In this document: in pieces, positions 22,659 to 24,093 of the stretch | Layout of the letters: the number at the start of each line of letters is the position of its first letter | Numbering within the stretch: the first letter of the stretch is position 1 | IMG/VR virus record: IMGVR_UViG_3300003177_000276 | Span: 1 to 24,093 of that record | Source: a virus | Reading direction: 5' to 3' (one strand) | Length of the DNA stretch: 24,093 nucleotides | The notes under the pieces: generated by a model | The model's input: only the letters and a program-made list of their open reading frames with translations | What the model was told of the DNA's origin: nothing | Database searches by the model: none | Translations under genes and position numbers: made by a program

Positions 22659-23015
22659 CTATCTAAAAAAAGTAGCCAGCCATGGCCAAAGTCTCTGTGA
22701 TTTCAATTTTTCTTCATACTCTTTGTCGATAGCATCTAAATGCTTCTGTAAGGAACTCTTCTCTGCTGGTTCTGATGTGTCTTCGTCGGTAACAGTGGTA
22801 ACCCTCGGAGAGTAATTGTCATGAGCAATCATATATGAATACTGCTCCCAGTTCCAATATGGAGATAAGTCTCTGATGGACTCTTCAGTATGTCTACACT
22901 TCTTAATGATAGGTTTTCCATCAATAAAAGACTGCATAATACGGATTTTATGTCGAACTGAATCGAATTTCTGTCGTTCTTGATTTCTAAGAACATGTTC
23001 TGGTAATTGGTCCAT
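22659..23015 (-). CDS. Hypothetical 118-aa protein
   Basis: Not recognised. ATG at 23015 has AAAGGAG 7 nt upstream. The N-terminus is basic and helical (VLRNQERQKFDSVRHKIRI), followed by a segment with Trp/Tyr (SPYWNWEQYSYMI). A Thr/Glu-rich linker (about 70-88, crossing an octamer copy that encodes SEPAE) leads to a charged helix and a hydrophobic end (LWPWLATFFR). The aromatic C-terminus could contact membrane or a protein partner. Confidence 0.7.
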   Translation of the reverse strand: MDQLPEHVLRNQERQKFDSVRHKIRIMQSFIDGKPIIKKCRHTEESIRDLSPYWNWEQYSYMIAHDNYSPRVTTVTDEDTSEPAEKSSLQKHLDAIDKEYEEKLKSQRLWPWLATFFR

Positions 23016-23027
23016 GGTCGGACTCCT

Positions 23028-23753
23028 TTAGAAAATAATATTGTTGATTTTAGCAGTTGTAGCTGCGTAGTTTGATCTGTATTTACATGAGTATGACACT
23101 GGACAATAGTGAGCACATGTCATGTTGACAGACTTCCCTTTCTGTCTATGAAAACGCAGATTAGTACACTTCGGTGGAAGAGTACCTGAATCGATATGAT
23201 GCTGGAGCGAGTCTGTATACTGAATGAGCTGAGCCTCTATAGCCTCATAATCATATATCTCTTTCGGGATGATGTAATTGATAGGCTGAGTAGGCATCAC
23301 TTTATAGTCAGTGTATAATCTATCTATGGCTATAATCATGAATTTCCAATCAGAACCAGGGGTAATAACTGTACCTCGGTATGAAAGAGCAGCAATAGCT
23401 AATTCAAGGAACAATGGATGATCTGGACCAGCCTTACGAAGTTCAATAATACGGTTAGTAGACATAGCAGTAGTGATAGCTATAGTCTGAGTATCATGGT
23501 CTAGATAGTCAACTCTGGATACTATAGACCAACCATTTGACAATTCTATGATTCTCTTCGAAGACTCTGCTGAAGTAGCTAACTTTACAATACTATTGAA
23601 GGTCTGTGAAAAATGCTGATTAATATTCTCTCCACTGGTTCTGGAAAGATAAGATACTAACATCTCCTGTCCTAATTCATGTGCATATAGAGATTTCTCT
23701 GCATGAGGAGTAGTAGATACTACTAATGATTCAAATACATCTTGGTAGTCCAT
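23028..23753 (-). CDS. RecB/Cas4-like nuclease-fold protein with Cys cluster, degenerate active site
   Basis: A 241-residue protein. The middle (GWSIVSRVDYLDHDTQTIAITTAMS, about residues 73-97) has the strand-Asp-turn-strand layout of PD-(D/E)XK nucleases. Where the catalytic D/E-x-K should be, it has AITTAM. The C-terminus has four Cys (CTNL, then TCAHYCPVSYSC), the arrangement that holds an Fe-S cluster in Cas4, AddB and related nucleases. It lies directly after a RecB-type nuclease gene, so it may be its structural partner. ATG at 23753 has AAAGGA 9 nt upstream. Nuclease activity is doubtful; the fold is an inference from pattern. Confidence 0.55.
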   Translation of the reverse strand: MDYQDVFESLVVSTTPHAEKSLYAHELGQEMLVSYLSRTSGENINQHFSQTFNSIVKLATSAESSKRIIELSNGWSIVSRVDYLDHDTQTIAITTAMSTNRIIELRKAGPDHPLFLELAIAALSYRGTVITPGSDWKFMIIAIDRLYTDYKVMPTQPINYIIPKEIYDYEAIEAQLIQYTDSLQHHIDSGTLPPKCTNLRFHRQKGKSVNMTCAHYCPVSYSCKYRSNYAATTAKINNIIF

Positions 23754-23764
23754 AATAGGTTCCT

Positions 23765-24093
23765 TTAAAAGTCATCATAGTCTGTCTTCGATGAAACCAG
23801 AAGAGACTGAGCTACTTTGTTATAATTCGAATATTTCAATTTATAACTTTTAAACAGAAGATAAGCTAAAGATGGGTTCTCTGCAAAAGCGTCGACGGTA
23901 TCTGCGATGAGCTGGAAGGTCTGCTTCGCTAACTTCCAATCGTCCTCGGTAATGTAGTGGTCTACTATGAACAGTCTCGATGGGATAGTCTTCGTTGGTT
24001 TAACAATGTAAACAATACGGAGTTTTCTAGTTTCTAATCCTCGTTGCTTATCAGCGAAAGCATATGCCATAAGCTGGATAAAATGCTTAAACT
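23765..24093 (-). CDS. C-terminal part of RecB/Cas4-type PD-(D/E)XK nuclease (cut by window end)
   Basis: The frame is open to the window edge and reads FKHFIQLMAYAFADKQRGL. QLMAY fits the QxxxY motif that follows the catalytic D/E-x-K in RecB- and Cas4-type exonucleases. The strands that follow (TRKLRIVYIVKP; RLFIVDHYI) and the helical end agree with that fold. The internal ATG at 24070 is therefore not the start; the gene begins beyond base 24093. The product would degrade or resect DNA ends for recombination, consistent with the SSB, RecA-like and RusA genes downstream. The catalytic residues lie outside the window, so activity cannot be judged. Confidence 0.7.
   Translation of the reverse strand, partial: FKHFIQLMAYAFADKQRGLETRKLRIVYIVKPTKTIPSRLFIVDHYITEDDWKLAKQTFQLIADTVDAFAENPSLAYLLFKSYKLKYSNYNKVAQSLLVSSKTDYDDF

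Larger units (their letters stand above)
1654..23642. repeat. Dispersed octamer family CTGGTTCT / AGAACCAG, 25 exact copies
   Basis: CTGGTTCT starts on the + strand at 2708, 3012, 7079, 7156, 9652, 10288, 12832, 14096, 15105, 17060, 17534, 20064, 21943, 22766 and 23635. AGAACCAG starts at 1654, 3126, 6421, 7861, 11307, 12530, 14842, 17017, 17984 and 23352. Most are flanked by CC/CT before and GA, GG or TG after. In genes it is read in several frames (SGSE, EPE, NQG, RTR, LVL), so the constraint is on nucleotides. One-mismatch copies lie at 3400, 5455, 9900, 10208, 12434, 13584, 16844, 18087 and 21360. Counted by eye. Confidence 0.9.

Noticed and set aside
22990-23001. 12-bp palindrome AGAACATGTTCT
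   Set aside because: Shares AGAAC/GTTCT with the octamer but lacks GG/CC and falls in coding sequence; a single site is not convincing as a family member.
1-24093. CRISPR array, insertion sequence ends or rRNA
   Set aside because: No regularly spaced direct repeats, no transposase motif and no conserved rRNA segments; the only mobile genes seen are the intein and the HNH element.

Overview
The window looks like about 24 kb of an AT-rich tailed-phage genome, or an integrated or satellite relative of one. It has densely packed genes in two convergent blocks, many ATGA/TAATG stop-start overlaps and clear Shine-Dalgarno sites (mostly AAAGGA or AGGAG 5-9 nt before ATG). It also carries a full phage replication, recombination and nucleotide set, an intein and a gene-splitting HNH endonuclease. 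The standard code is used. I cannot name the host from the sequence.

Layout. Positions 2-6421 (+) hold two very large coupled genes (730 and 1340 codons). They look like virion-associated or injected proteins and carry a run of HExxH (zincin metallopeptidase-like) motifs; the most N-terminal motif lies beside an apparent frameshift. Positions 6441-24093 (-) form one nearly continuous leftward array. In transcription order it encodes: the C-terminal part of a RecB/Cas4-type nuclease (cut by the window edge); a second nuclease-like protein with a Cys cluster and a degenerate active site; two small unknowns; a DEAH-type SF2 helicase split by an HNH endonuclease; a helicase plus archaeo-eukaryotic-type primase fusion; a stand-alone copy of that fusion's C-terminal domain; an unknown; a RecA-like AAA ATPase; a small unknown; an SSB-like protein; a RusA-like resolvase; a UvrD-like SF1 helicase; several very small genes including a zinc ribbon; an HU-like protein; class Ia ribonucleotide reductase (NrdA with an intein at the catalytic cysteine, then NrdB); an unknown; a MazG-like NTP pyrophosphohydrolase; and four tiny genes, two of them membrane proteins, which end the operon.

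How it works together. The leftward block supplies dNTPs (NrdAB, MazG-like), primes and unwinds DNA (primase-helicase, SF2 and SF1 helicases), coats ssDNA (SSB) and recombines or resolves it (RecA-like ATPase, RusA, RecB-type nucleases). The rightward block probably makes proteins packaged in the virion.

The most unusual signal cuts across all genes. The octamer CTGGTTCT (reverse complement AGAACCAG) occurs 25 times exactly by my hand scan, on both strands, in several reading frames and in several leaders, where roughly 0.6 copies would be expected by chance. It often sits in a longer C-rich context (CCYCTGGTTCTGR). One intergenic pair forms a perfect 13-bp inverted repeat, and three copies sit in similar gene leaders. 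It behaves like a genome-wide DNA or RNA recognition word of unknown purpose.
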